A stretch of 64,000 bases of DNA from Anniella stebbinsi (GCA_029215795.1 JARDYH010000007.1:83401763-83465762); one strand, 5' to 3'. Numbered from the stretch's first letter, positions 41,747-53,754 are shown. The notes: a model not told the origin generated them from the sequence alone. Translations and numbers: made by a program.

Positions 41747-42299
41747 AGATTATATTCTGTGCAACCAATTCCCTTGGAAATGCTACGCATACACACACAA
41801 ACACAGATTGCGCTCTTAGTAGACTGTTATAATAGGAATAGAAGGGGGAGTTGTAGCTACACCTGTTTCTCGTAATTGCAGACCTGCCTGTATTCTTCTT
41901 ACTGGCTGATTTGGTATTTCTGTTAGTATTTATACAGAGTTTTGAGTATGATAACAAACAATTATTTAAATGGATGCCCCCCCACCTAATCAAGGATGAA
42001 AGTAATTACTATTGTTACCAGTTAAATTTCCATTGTTAACCGCAGTTTAACGACATAGTTTTTGAACTACTTTTCATCATGTAGTTATAATTAGCAATCA
42101 TCTACATGTTGAACAGTTAAACAATGATGGGGAGTGTTCAAATAGTCTTACCCTTCCTCCGGGAAATGTTGGGAAATGTAGTTCTGTGGAAGGAGCTAGA
42201 GATCTGGGATGGAGAATTCTCAATGCTCTTTCCAAACAACAATACCCAGAATTCTTGAGGGCAGGGGCATGACAGTTAAAACACTTGTATAAAGACAAC
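41747..42299. other. Non-coding, unassigned
   Basis: No gene or assigned repeat. Confidence 0.4.
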
Positions 42300-42576
42300 A
42301 TATGGTCTGTTCAAACAACACACTAACCCACATTCAGTTGTTGAGTGTGGGGGGTTGTTGAACTGTGGGTTAAAGTGTTGCCTGAATATCCCAGGGCAGC
42401 CTGTTAACCATGCAGTGTGGCTTATTTTGCTTGAACAAGACAACTTGAGAACCCATGGTTTGTTGTTGGGTTGTCCAGGGTGATTAACAAGCCACATTGC
42501 ATCTTGCAGACGTTCAGAAATGTGCTAACCCAACGACTTGAGTGTGGGTTAGTGTGTTGTCAAAATGACCCCATAA
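42300..42576. mobile_element. Foldback MITE (1591-type)
   Basis: TATGGTCTGTTCAAACAACA then CACTAACCCAC at left and GTGTGGGTTAGTGTGTTGTC then AAAATGACCCCATA at right. The interior has CTTGAGAACCCATGGTTTG and GGTGATTAACAAGCCACATT as in the 1591 and 18.3-kb copies. Confidence 0.7.
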
Positions 42577-43525
42577 GGTTTACAAGTAGGATCTGCCACA
42601 AAATGTTGCAGTGTGGAGTACTTCTGTACCAAATATTCTATTCCATCCACACTCCCACCTGGTTCCTGCTCTTTGACCCGGATAGCATTCTGCAGCCACT
42701 GAGCATACACAGTCCTCACTGGACAGTTTTGGGGATTCCTCCTATAGGTCCCCCCTCCACTATAAATTGAGTACATTTCTGCAAACTTTGGGGTTACCCT
42801 GAACTGGCTGATCCCTCCCTCTTGTGTGTGGGTTTTGGCTATCTAAGCAATGACACACAGCCTACACATCGACAATAAAAGGAACAATAGTGTAGATAAG
42901 CTTTTAAGAGTCTTTAGTAAGGATTCCTCCAGGTTTAAGACGGGCCCATAACAAATCCTCAGCCACTGTCCCATTGCAAGATGGATTTCAGCCGCCATCT
43001 TTGGCGTGGCTGCTGCTCCCTGTTTGCTACCCAATCCCCTTAGTTCTGGATATGTTTATGAAAACTCTCTAAGAGATCTGTCCACCCAAGCTGTCGTCTG
43101 ATGGCTTCGAATTCCCTTTGATCTCTCCTTACAAATAGAGGCGCCACGCACAGTAGGGATGGTGGCGCCCTGGCCCATTTTTGCCTTTGTGACCTGCTGT
43201 CCGGCAAAACAAGGAGCAGTGCTGACGGGTTGGAAGCAACAAGATGGATGACATTTTTCCAATAGAAAAGTAGTTATTTGGCTTTTAAACAGCAGTTTTG
43301 GGGAAAGCACTTCCTAATCAGATTATCAATCACCACAAGGGGTAATCTTGGCTGGGATCAAGGCAGCTGCCAAACTGGTAGCCACAACACTTTTGTTTGG
43401 AAGGGGAGGAGGCAAGCAACTCAGGAGTTTAGGGCACACACCTTCCTGTGACTGTCCGAAAGTTAGAAGGAGCCTCGGAGTCCATATTAATGCAATACAG
43501 CTTTTGCTGGATAAACAATAGCAGA
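42577..43525. other. Non-coding, unassigned
   Basis: No gene. CGACAATAAAAGG (42870) is the only polyadenylation-like word; an old LTR is possible but I could not find paired ends. Confidence 0.35.
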
Positions 43526-43529
43526 AGGA

Positions 43530-43589
<60 letters not shown>
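43526..43589 (+). repeat. (GA)n microsatellite
   Basis: About 30 GA units, the longest GA run in the window. Confidence 0.95.
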
Positions 43590-43591
<2 letters not shown>

Positions 43592-44467
43592 AATGAAGCA
43601 AGCAAGGCAGCTGTACAACTTCGCTGAGATGTGAAAACAAATTCACTTTCAATGATGCGTTTTCGGCAGGATAAAATTGGGAGTGGGGGAGGCAGGGAAT
43701 TGAGCCATGACTGAAAAGGCAATCTTGCCAACTGTTCAATAGGATTGCTACAAATACAGACCAATTCTCTCTCTTTCTCTGTCTTTTATCGATTGGGGTT
43801 TACATGTGCTGGTTACTTTTAGAGTGCAAGGTTACGCTCAAAATATGCCATCTAAAAAGCTTTAGGATTTAATGCAAATCCCCGCCTGAGCATGGATCTT
43901 GGAGATGCATCACCGCTGGAAACCTGGCGCCAGCAGGGTGTCAGAAATACAACCGGTGTAACAGTGTGCTGGTGCATGCATCTGTGTCACTGGTACATCT
44001 CTCCAGCAGAGAGGCTGAAAATGGGCTTGTCCAGGGAGAAGCAGATTTACTCTGAATCCTAAACCGATCCAGACCCTGCTGCTGGCATCTATGCAGAGCG
44101 ACATTATTATTATTATTATTTTTAAAAAACATCCCACATTTGGTCAATAAGAGCTCAAGGCCGCTAACAACAATACATTCCAAACCCCCCCCCCCCAAAA
44201 TGAGCACTAATACCATGTCCGGTTTATAAATTTTTATAGCTTTAAAATTGTTAAAATTCTAAAAACAATATAGCTTTACAATTGTTATAGCTTAAAATTT
44301 GTAAAGCTATACGTTTTTTTAAGTGATTTTTTTTTAGTTTTTTTTAATCTATAAAAAAATTATAAACTGGATGTGATACTAGCGGTCATTTGTTTTGTTT
44401 GGAATGCTGTACCATACGAATCGCATCACCTGCATATCGGCTGATTCGGAACAATACATTAAAACAG
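43590..44467. other. Non-coding, unassigned
   Basis: AT-rich, with repeated AGCTTTA/TTGTTA words at 44238-44310 indicating an imperfect tandem array (TTATAGCTTTAAAATTGTTA-like). Confidence 0.4.
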
Positions 44468-44750
44468 CCTCCTCCAACCTCCAGATTTTTGGAATACAAC
44501 TCCATTCGGTCATGCTGGCTGGCGCTGATGGGGGTTGAAGTTCGACAACCAATGGAACCAATGACCTAGGGAGGTCGTGGGCTCTCCCACCCTAGAGGCA
44601 TTCAAGAGGCAGCTGGATAGCCATCTGCCAGGCATGCTTTAAGGTGGATTCCTACACTGAGCAGGAGGTTGGGCTTGATGGCCTTATAGGCCCCTTCCAA
44701 CTCTACTATTCTATGATTCTATGACATCTGGAGGGCACCGGATTGGGGAA
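44468..44750. repeat. Family A foldback split by a CR1 insertion
   Basis: The left arm and core (CTCCAACCTCCAGATTTTTG ... GGGGGTTGAAGTTCGACAAC) end at about 44550. The right arm CATCTGGAGGGCACCGGATT / GGGGAAGAC resumes at 44725. Confidence 0.85.
44550..44724 (+). mobile_element. CR1 LINE 3' end inserted in a foldback
   Basis: CCTAGGGAGGTCGTGGGCTC, GGCTTGATGGCCTTATAGGC, and the terminal CTATTCTATGATTCTATGA octamer repeats that define CR1 3' ends. Confidence 0.9.
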
Positions 44751-44754
44751 GACT

Positions 44755-44865
44755 AAACTTTTAATGTGTTCTTATTATTTCATTTGTTCACTGCTCTGAA
44801 ATTTTGAATGAGGAGCAGTATATAAATAATGTAAATAATAATAATAAAAAAATAAAAATAAAATA
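44755..44865 (+). mobile_element. LINE tail
   Basis: CACTGCTCTGAAATTTTGAA / TGAGGAGCAGTATATAAATA and an AAT-type run. L2-like but short. Confidence 0.55.
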
Positions 44866-45317
44866 ACTAGGCTGAGCCACGTGGGAAGCCACAACTGCAC
44901 TCTGATAGATCACTGTAGAGCACTGGAATGACAGGACACAGGTAAGTCAGTTGCAACCCCACCAGAGGGGATGGTAGAATTCAGGAAAGGCTGCCCTGGT
45001 TCTTCCCTTCCCTTTCCAGGGGAAGCCTGCCTCACCCTAGCAGGACTGACACCCTTGTCCTAGGGAGGCCTGGGTGTTCTTTCTGTACACCGTGTCCAAA
45101 GCAAACTGCCCAGAAATCACATCGTATCGGCTGTCCTTCCTTGCCCATGTGTTGGCCAGGTTATTCGTAGCCTCTCTCTATCTGCGTCTGTGTCCATGCC
45201 TCTTGGCTCCTACTGCCTGTGTCACTGTGGTTGCTGCTGTGCAGAGCCCTGTGGTGTGTGCCAGGTTGTGGCTTGTGTGTGTGGTGAGGCTGGGTGATGT
45301 CTGTGTGCATGCGTGTG
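44866..45317. other. Non-coding, unassigned
   Basis: The plus frame 45074-45322 runs into GT-rich sequence and is unsupported. Confidence 0.4.
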
Positions 45318-45501
45318 TATAGGCAATGGAGGCTGGTGGCTCCGATGCCCGTGGGGCAGTGAATCCGCTCCGGGTTTCAGTCAGAACTCTAAATGAGCTA
45401 TCCAAGGTGCAGGATAGTTCCTTTAGAGTTCTGACTGGTTCTGACTAAAACCCAGAATGGATTCACCACTCCACCGGCATCGGAGCCACCAACCTCCACT
45501 G
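45318..45501. mobile_element. Palindromic foldback, third family
   Basis: CAATGGAGGCTGGTGGCTCC / GAATCCGCTCCGGGTTTCAG / TCAGAACTCTAAA are mirrored by TTTAGAGTTCTGACTGG / CCAGAATGGATTCACCACTC / GGAGCCACCAACCTCCACTG. A related half lies at 38870 and decayed text at 58190-58300. Confidence 0.8.
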
Positions 45502-46596
45502 TGTTTCTGCATCGCAACGCAGGGATACGCTCCACCTGCTGCCGGGTTGCCGGCATCCCACTCTGTGATTGGTGGGAGCTGGCAGGGTTGCCATGGACAC
45601 TGGGAGAGCGACTGACGGAATGGCTATATTACCTGGTGCATATACCGCTGCTGCTTCCTTCCTTCACGATTCCTCTGCTAGTGGAAGCTCATGCTGCCAA
45701 GGCAGAGCCGTAGCATTGCTCAGCCCAGTTTCATGTAACAAAGGTGCTGGTTCCAGTGGTGGCTTTGGGCTAGTGGGAAACGCATTCACTTGCCCAAGTG
45801 GGCCACTCCACTTTCACCGACCCACCCTACCCATTGCACACCCACATACATCCACACCCTCCCTAATGCCTCTCTTGGGGGTTGGGTTACATCCCATTCA
45901 TTTCAATGGGTCTTCTCTAAGTAGGCACCTGTGAGTGCAACCTGTTGTAGTTACTTCTTCATCAGAGACCAACGGCCCATGGTTTGGTTGGTTGGCTCAA
46001 ATCCATGTGTAAAAGTCTGGCTGCGCTTACTGCTGCACTGGCCCACATCCCTTCGCGCACGGCTTGGCCTGCAGCCCCCTTCTTCCAACTTCCAAAGCTC
46101 CTGTACATATTCACCAGGAGCTAATCTGTCCGTTTTGCTTTCTCCCACGTTCAATTTTTGTGAATGTTCAAGTTCTCCCTTTCCCAACTATGAAGAACTT
46201 TGCAAACTTTGCTAAATTCTTATTGAAATCATACTGAACTGAAACCCTCACCCATCTGCACCACCAAATTTAGTAGGTGCAGCTATTCCAAGCATGGAGA
46301 GAACCATGATGTACCTGCCTGCCAGGTAGCTGTTAAAGGTGAGGAGCTGGGGGTCACGTTAACTCAATACTAACATGGCAGAATACACAGGGATTCAAAT
46401 CCAGACTTTTTCAGCACTCAGAGCGCTGGGCCTGGATAGGCACATCTGTCAGTTTTGGGTTCTCCCACACTTAATTTTTTAAAAAACAAAAAACTCATGT
46501 CCTTCCCACCCACCCCCCAAATATAGAGTGTTGTGGTCCAGAGGTTTGGGACTCTTGGAGGTAAGAATATGGATTCCCACAAAATGTAGCTTCCAG
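45502..46596. other. Non-coding, unassigned
   Basis: Open frames at 45501-45934 and 45931-46215 lack domains. Ends of a family B-like arm (GAGTGCAACCTGTTG) near 45932. Confidence 0.4.
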
Positions 46597-47112
46597 TTCA
46601 ACAGACCTGCTGAGACACCAAAGGCCCGTTTGAATGAAACAGTTTTTGCCTGCCTGTGGAAGGAGCAAACCTAGAGAGGAGCAAACTTAGCCTCCCTTGG
46701 CAGAGAGTTTCCATACCCATGGAGCAGCCACCAAGAAGGCCCTCTTTCCTTGCCACCAAACGCAGCCCTGAAGGAGGTAATCTCGAAAGAAGAGCCTCTC
46801 CAGAAGATCTCAAAAACTGGGCAGATTCCTATGGGAGAAGGGCAGAAGGCAGCCTTTCAGGCGGCTTTTTAGGTTGTAAGCTGCTCTTTAAGAACATAAG
46901 AACTAAGAAGAGCCCTGCTGGATCAGATCAAGGGTCCACCTAGTCCAGCACTCTGTTCACATATTGGCCAACCAGTTGTTGACAAAGGACGTGGTGCAAT
47001 AGCACCCTCCCACCCATGTTCCCCAGCAACTAGTGTACACAGGCTTACTGCCTCTGATACTGGAGGTTGCACTTAGCTATCAGGACTAGTAGCCACTGAT
47101 AGCTATTTTAGT
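46597..47112 (-). mobile_element. Joined L2 and CR1 3' ends, reverse orientation
   Basis: 46597-46888 is the complement of an L2-type ORF2 end (RLFLGGCSMGMETLCQGRL-like text in broken frames). 46889-47112 is the complement of a CR1 3' end (GCCCTGCTGGATCAGATCAA, GGGTCCACCTAGTCCAGCAC). In transcription order CR1 precedes L2. Confidence 0.75.
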
Positions 47113-47816
47113 GTTCCTTCCTTACATAATGACACAGCTGGGCCAGCCCTTGCCTGGCCAGTCTGATATAAATCCTGGGATGGACTATCTGTGTTTAGCC
47201 CAGGCATTCAGAAATCGTGGCCTGGCTCAAGGAATGGACCTACCATGAACATTACATGGAGAACATTGCAAATGTTGCTAAATTCTTAGCAGACTGAAAT
47301 AAAGCCTATTCGCCTGTCCTGTCCCCTAGCCCTGTATGAAAAGAACACATTAGCTCTCTGCAGGGATAGTCTTCCCATTAGGAATGCTTATCCAACGGTT
47401 ATCTTCGAATTCCGGATGACCAGGATGGTGAGAGGTCTGGAAACCAAGTCCTACAAGGAGGAACAGTAGAAAGAGCTGAGTAAGTTTAGCCTGGGCAAGA
47501 GAAGACTAAGGGTGTCTCTACATTAAGGGAGAAAAAAATGCACCCTTACCAGGATTTCTTCTACTGGAGTCTTTTTGCATTTACTTCATGCTCCTTTAGA
47601 CAATGACCATGTGATTTTGATTTGAAAACTTCCTTCTTTGGCAGTGCTATTAAGTTCAATGAAACATTGCCATCTAATGGCGGAATTATAGCACTATGCT
47701 GGCATTACACACTGGGGACATCCCGCAATAATTTTAAATACCACATTATCTCCATTTTAAAAAAAAAATAGATTACCATGGGAAAGCACAGGAGACGTCC
47801 TAGAGGTTGAAGACTC

Positions 47817-48039
47817 TGGCTCAATTCAGACGACACAATAAACAACTGGTGTGGGGGAAACAATTGTCAGTTGTTTTGACTATTGTGTCATCCGAATGCT
47901 GCCATAGTCAACTCAGCGCTGATCCTCATCCACACCACAGTTGATTATTTATTACCATGTTGTGTGGGGAGTGCCCCCTAGGGTTAGGGTTAGGGTTAGT
48001 CAACCCACCATTGACTATTGTGTCGTCTGAATTGAGCCA
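47817..48039. mobile_element. Foldback MITE with perfect inverted ends
   Basis: Terminal inverted repeats of 24 bases, identical (left end TGGCTCAATTCAGACGACAC). 47979-47999 holds three TTAGGG-type units. Confidence 0.8.
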
Positions 48040-48364
48040 TTGTATAAAGGACCCACAAAATTCCATGAGTGCCCAATCACGAGTGTGCAAGAAATCGGTC
48101 ATGTAGAGGAGCTCTATGAGACATGATAGCTGTCCTCAAACATCTGAAAGGCTGTCAGGCAAAAGAGGGATCAAACATGGTCTCTGTTGCTCCAGATCAC
48201 AGGACTAGAACCAAGAATGGGTGGAAGTTTCAGGGAAGCAAATTCCGGCTAAACATTAGAGAAAAAATATCCTAAGGGCAGGAGCTGTTTGGGAGATGGT
48301 GGACTCTCGTTCTCACGATGTATTTAAGCAGAGGCTGGACAAACATCTGTCAGGGATGCTGAAG

Positions 48365-48510
48365 TTCAGCCTTCCCTAGCCTGGTACCCTCCAGATGTTT
48401 TGGACTTCAAATCATCATTGGTTCCAGCCAGCACAGCCAATGCTCAGGAATGCTGGAAGATGAAGTCCAAAACATCTAGAGGGCACCAGGTTGGGGAACG
48501 CTACTGTAGT
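48365..48510. repeat. Palindromic foldback, family A (inside CR1)
   Basis: CAGCCTTCCCTAGCCTGGTA / CCCTCCAGATGTTTTGGACTT are mirrored by AAGTCCAAAACATCTAGAGG / GCACCAGGTTGGGGAACGCT. Confidence 0.85.
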
Positions 48511-48595
48511 TGTTTCTTGCATTGTAGATCCTGCAAAGGGTAAGACTGGATTAACTCTAATGTTCCCTTCCATCACTATACTTCTATGATTCTAC

Positions 48596-49249
48596 TTAGA
48601 AATAAGCCCCACTGTGTTCAATGGTCTGCAATTTTCTCTTACGCTTCATCTGAATATTGTGACTAAATGCAGACTTTGTGGTTTCAATATCAAGATTGCT
48701 TTTTTCTCTTCCCCATTCCATGCACTGTTTAACATCCAGCCTGTGTTGTTTCAAGCAGGCCATTAAACACCCCTCCAACCTGGTGTTTGGGTGATTTTAA
48801 ACGTAACTCTGCTCTGTTTTAAAAGATGTTCTCCTGTTTTTGTTTGTCTGGCAGTGTATTGTGTTTATTATGATATTATTTTATATGTTTTGATTTGTAC
48901 ATCATCTTGGGGGCCTTTTCCGGGGGTAAGGAGGGGTGAATCTAAGAGGTGACTAATACGTAATTTTATAAATAAATAACTTTCTTCCCCAGGCAGGGAG
49001 CTGGACGAGGTCACCTTCCAGATCCCTCCTGACTCTTGTGATGCTACTAAGCTAAAAAGTCAAAAGTAAATCAAAGTGGCTTTAGAAAGGGAGCCCTTTC
49101 CCTTCTATACCATATCTAAGGCACTCAGCCCTGACTTCAAAGCTGTTCATCCCCTGAAACAAAAGGGTAATCAAAAGGGGTCAAAGGGGCACGCTAAGAG
49201 GAAAAACCAGCAGTCGCAAATCCGTTCTGCTCCACCCCCTGCACTCTGT
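48596..49249. other. Non-coding; possible LINE tail at 48780-48985
   Basis: GTACATCATCTTGGGGGCCT ... TTATAAATAAATAAC resembles a LINE 3' tail; otherwise nothing recognised. Confidence 0.4.
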
Positions 49250-50280
49250 CACTGGAATTAGGAGTGAGCAGTGAAGTGGCCAAGTTTGCCAATGACACCA
49301 GATTATTTAAAGTAGTTAAAACAAAAAAGGGGTTGTTAGGAGCTACAAAAGGATCTCTCCACCTGGGAGAATGGGCATCTAAATGGCAAATGGGGATCAA
49401 TGTAAGCAAGGTTAAAGTGATGCACGCAGGGGCAAAAAATCCCAGCTTCAAGTATAACCTGATGGGATCTGAGCTGGCGGGTACCGACCAAGAAAGAGAT
49501 CTTGGGGTTGTGGTGGACAGCTTGATGAAAGTGTCAACTTAGGGTGTGGCCGCTGTAAAGAAGGCAAACTCTATGTTAGGCACTATTAGAAAAGGAATTG
49601 AGAATGAAACTACCAGTATGGTACTTATACAAATCTTTGGTGCGACTACACTTAGAATACTGTGTACAGTTCTGGTCACCACCCTTCAAAAATGGTATTG
49701 TAGAGCTGGAAAAAGTGCAGCAAAGGGCAACTAAAATGATTGAGGGGCATCTTCCCTATGAGGGAAAGTTACAACAGCTGGGATTGTTTAGCTTGGAAAA
49801 AAGAAGGGTAAGGAGAGACATGATAGAAGTTACAAAAGTATGCATGGTGTTGAGAATGTGGATAGGGAGACATTTTTCTCCCTCTCTCACAACATTAGAA
49901 CCTGAGGTCATCCCATAAAGGTAATTGGTGGGAGATTCAGGACAGATAAACGGAATCACTTCACAGAGCACATAGTGAAATTATGGAACTCACTACCACA
50001 AGATGTAGTGATGGCCACCAACTTGGAAGGCTTTAAAAAGGGGCAAGATAAATTCCTGGAGGAGAAGGCTATCAATGGCTACTAGTCTTGACAGCTACGT
50101 GCTACCTCCAGTATCAGAGGCAGTAAGCCGATCTACACCAGCTGATGGGAAGCATGGGTGGTAAGGTGCTGTTACACCCATGTCCTGCATGTGGGTTCCT
50201 GGTCGACAGCTGGTTGAACAGAGTGCTGGACTAGATGGACCCTTAGTGTGATCCATCATGGCTTTTCTTATATTCTTAAA
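49250..50280 (+). mobile_element. CR1 LINE, longest copy (RT C-terminal third plus 3' UTR)
   Basis: Frames from 49264 on read SSEVAKFANDTRLFKVVKTK, EWASKWQMGINVSKVKVMHA, DQERDLGVVVDSLMKVST, a stop, [58 protein letters not shown]: the classic CR1 ORF2 end with one stop and frameshifts. The lead residues of the RT catalytic FADDT box read FANDT. Pseudogene. Confidence 0.9.
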
Positions 50281-50725
50281 GTGCTGCTTACAACCTAAAA
50301 AGCCCTATACGCCTGCCTGAAATGCTGCCTTCTCCCATATGAGCCTGCTCAGTTCTTAAGATTTTCGGGAGAGGCTCTTCTTTGGAGACTACCGCCCTCA
50401 GAGGTGTGTTTTGGTGGCAAGGCGAAAGAGGGCCTTCTGGGTGGCTGCTCCCTGGCTATGGGAACTCTCTGCCAAGGGAGGTTAAGTTTGCTGCTTCTCT
50501 AGGTTTGCTGCTTCTACAGGCAGGCAAAGACTGCTTTATTCAAGAGGGCTTTGGTGCGTCAGCAGGTCTGTTGAGTTGGAAGCGCTGTTATCTGTGTGTT
50601 TCGAATTGTTCCTAACATATTTCTTTATTATTGTTTCTATCGGGTTTTATTAGTGATTGTAAACTGTCTCTCAAGTGCCATTTTCGGTGGAAAGACAGGG
50701 TACAAGTCTAATAAAGAAATATGAT
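50281..50725 (+). mobile_element. L2-type LINE 3' region joined to the CR1 end
   Basis: GTGCTGCTTACAACCTAAAA at the junction, then VFWWQGERGPSGWLLPGYGN / SLPREVK in broken frame and the tail TTGTAAACTGTCTCTCAAGT ... GGGTACAAGTCTAATAAAG. Confidence 0.75.
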
Positions 50726-51690
50726 CTTCTGATGGAGTTTGCGGTGCAAAATCTGGAGAATGTGGCTAGCTAGAGCATCAGGTTCCTTTCGGAGTACGAA
50801 CAGCAAGGACTCCAGCATTGCTGCAGTCATCCCAAAAGTTCCAAATCCACACCGGCTTAAGTGCAATTTGATATCATTTCACCAAGAAGGCCTTTGATGC
50901 TTGCAGCTTGCTAACAGGATGAGACGCCCCCTTTCCATCCAGCTGCGACCAACCCCCAGCCTACTTCAAAGCATGCCTGGCAGCTGACCCCTGCCGTGAC
51001 ATGCCGGCCTTCTTCCATCGCAACCATCGCTCACTTTCACAGCCTTTCCTGCTGGATGGCTTCTTCCCTATCTTTTCTCCCACCCCCACCCCCACCCCCA
51101 AGAGTCGAATACTTCTCCTTTAAAAAACAAAAACAAAACAGGAATGCTAATTCTGCCCTGGCAATGGCAGGATTCTCTTCCTTGTCCTCCTCTCCCCATT
51201 CGCTCCTTTTGAGACAGGAGCAGAAGCAAGAGACCTGAGCTGATCCCTGGGGAAGAAAGAGGAACTCTTCTTGTAAACCCATGTGCTGCCCCTTAAGCCA
51301 ATCGCCTATGTACGGTTACCTACTCAAAAATACACACACACCCCTGTGTGCCACGGGGCTTAAAGGACCCAGGTAAGTGCACACAGCAAAGTTGCCCTGC
51401 GGCAGGTATACTATTTTACAGAGGACACCTGTCTTCTATTTTGAAGAGCTGGCAGAGGGCAGCCCTCTGTTTGAAGGCATCTGCTTTTTGAAAGGCTGTC
51501 CCCCTCTGCTTCCGTTTTAAAAATAAAGAACCATATGGAGGGAGACCAGCAAGGGCCTTGAAGATGCCACTCAAGGATTAGCATACAGGTCACTGGGCCA
51601 GTCCTGTCCACAATGGTGAGATGTACTGTATTTCTTTTCAAATCATAGTCAAGTCAACATTCGCATACGTATAAATTTGCGAGTACAAAT
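50726..51690. other. Non-coding, unassigned
   Basis: A CACCC repeat (51080-51102) makes a Pro/Gly run in the overlapping frames. No gene. Confidence 0.4.
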
Positions 51691-51694
51691 GTTA

Positions 51695-52195
51695 TGCAGA
51701 TTGGTGCCTACTCCTGTGGTGATGCGTAAGCAGTCCCCCTTACAAGGATTGGGGCCACAATACCTGACAGAACAACTCTCCCGATATGAACCTATCCATA
51801 CACTACGCTCAACATCTAAGGTCCTCCTCCGGGTGCCTACTCCAAGGGAAGCTCAGAGGATGGTGACAAGGGAGAGGTCCTTTTCAGTGGTGGCCCCCCA
51901 ATTATGGAACGATCTCCCCGACGAAGCTCGCCTGGCGCCAGCCAACATTGTCATCTTTTCGGCGCCAGGTCAAGGCTTTTCTCCCAGGCATTTAACAGCA
52001 TATGTTGAGTTTTTGTTTTTTTTTACCCTGAATAATTGTTTTTAAATGGATATTGTATGTAATCTGTTTTTATGCTTTTTATAGTTCTAAATTTTGTATA
52101 TTGTTTTTTTTAATGTTCAGTATTTTTAATCTTTGTAAACCACCCAGAGGGCTTCGGCTATGGGGTGGTATATAAATATCATTAATAATGATGAT
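51695..52195 (+). mobile_element. L2-clade LINE 3' region, relatively intact
   Basis: An open stretch encodes YLTEQLSRYEPIHTLRSTSK, VLLRVPTPREAQRMVTRERS and FSVVAPQLWNDLPDEARLAP. The tail AACCACCCAGAGGGCTTCGG / CTATGGGGTGGTATATAAAT follows. Confidence 0.85.
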
Positions 52196-53289
52196 GTACG
52201 TAGCATTGTGGCCTTAGGGAGCATAATTTAGGCGGTCAACGGTAAGCGCTCCCCCCCACTGTCCCCCAGCAATATTTCAAACCATTTGTGATTATTCTTC
52301 GGGCATGTCATATATCTAGGGAACTCCTTGATCCTACATACTGTTGTAGACAATTCACTGGGGCCTAGCTATGCATGCCAAAGGCAGAGATCTCTTTGCT
52401 AAAAGAAGGAGAAAAGGTAACTTTGACCTGTGTTGATAATACAGCCCTTTTCATTGCACCTCCTGAATATGCAGCTAGTTTGCCATTTAATTTTGAATGT
52501 GTGCAAGACTAGGCCTTTTGAACCCTGCTGTGAAACTTTGCCTGCACTACCGAAAAAGCGCTCTCCTCTCTAACCGCCCACTGTGATAGGAAACAGCACC
52601 CGTTAGGATCCCTCCCTGTGGATGACCCAGTACTAATTGTCTGCTTCACAAAATGAGAAGCTGGCCTGTATGAAGATGAAGCATGGCCCAGGAGTTGCAC
52701 GTTTATTTTTTTTTACTCTGAATCCATCCCTGCTCCTCAAATCTTCAGACATGAGCGGTGAACCAGTAGTGGTTAGTTTGCAGTAAGTGAAAACAGGTGT
52801 GCATGGCATGAAAAACTTTCATGCTGTCCATTTAGCATCTAGATAAGACGAGGCAGTGGTTGGATATAGTGAAAATAAATGGTGTCAAAACCCACAACCA
52901 CAGAAAACTGAAATATTATTACACGCTATATATCGTTTCAGATTACCATTATATGCATGGACTATTTGGAAAAGATAATCACAATATTTGTGTTAAAGAT
53001 ATGAGATATGTCACCTGGGTGCACTTTTTGAAATATGTTTTGTACGTATGTAATTCATGTACAATTAATCAGTCATACTGATAAAATTTGAAATTATTTA
53101 TACCACCCATTTGGTGTATGTTTGAGCATCTTCATTGAATATACTATTCATGCATGATTGCAAAGTGGTGTATAATTACAGATGGGAGAGAATTACGTGA
53201 GAACTGCATACATTAACTGAAACTAACCTTTGGAATTATCTGCTTAGTGCTTTTCTGTGGTTGTGAGTCAATTTAGCATCGCCACATTC
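52196..53289. other. Non-coding, AT-rich, unassigned
   Basis: No gene seen. ACAACCACAGAAAACTGAAAT (52900) and GCTTTTCTGTGGTTGTGAGT (53250) are complementary and may be the ends of an unrecognised 370-base DNA element. Confidence 0.4.
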
Positions 53290-53500
53290 GACCAAGAGCT
53301 GGTCATTATGGAGCAGGGGCGCTGAACCTCTTTTAGGCCAAGGGCCAAATTCCATTTCAGAGAAGGTTTCGGGGGCCGCATTCCAGTGGTGGGTGGAGTC
53401 AAAGGCAAAAAGGGGCAGGACCAAGATACCAGCATATTTTAACTTAAAACTTTTACTGCCAGTAACTAAGCCACAGGAGAGGTATGTCAACCTTTAAGAA
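53290..53500. mobile_element. DNA transposon fragment, hAT-like ends
   Basis: CAGGGGCGCTGAACCTCTTTT / GGCCAAGGGCCAAATTCCAT begins as many hAT-derived repeats do (CAGGGG). Only one end is recognised. Confidence 0.45.
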
Positions 53501-53616
53501 TGGGAGGGCGGGGGAACCTCCACAAAAGCTGGGTATCCACAAAACCATGGATGGTTCGAGGAAAGTGGCTTGACTACCTCGAGGAAACTTCAGGACGGCA
53601 TTGAGACACCCCGATC

Positions 53617-53618
<2 letters not shown>

Positions 53619-53665
<47 letters not shown>
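53619..53665 (+). repeat. (ATA)n microsatellite
   Basis: About 15 ATA units followed by the complement of a LINE tail (TATTACCCGCCTCTCCCTCC). Confidence 0.9.
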
Positions 53666-53754
53666 TATTTATTTATTACCCGCCTCTCCCTCCGGATCGC
53701 ATATTTGTTTCTAAAGTTTCTGGAATCTTGCTTTCATGAACTCCCATAATACTA

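Larger units (their letters stand above)
47430..48595 (+). mobile_element. CR1 LINE copy broken by later insertions
   Basis: CR1 pieces at about 47430-47510 (GGTCTGGAAACCAAGTCCTA), 48100-48362 (ACATGATAGCTGTCCTCAAA, GCAGAGGCTGGACAAACATC) and 48515-48595 (CCTTCCATCACTATACTTCT then ATGATTCTA). Foldback elements fill the gaps. Confidence 0.75.

Noticed and set aside
47979..47999. Interstitial telomere array
   Set aside because: Only about three units, inside a foldback element; too short to mark a fusion or telomere.
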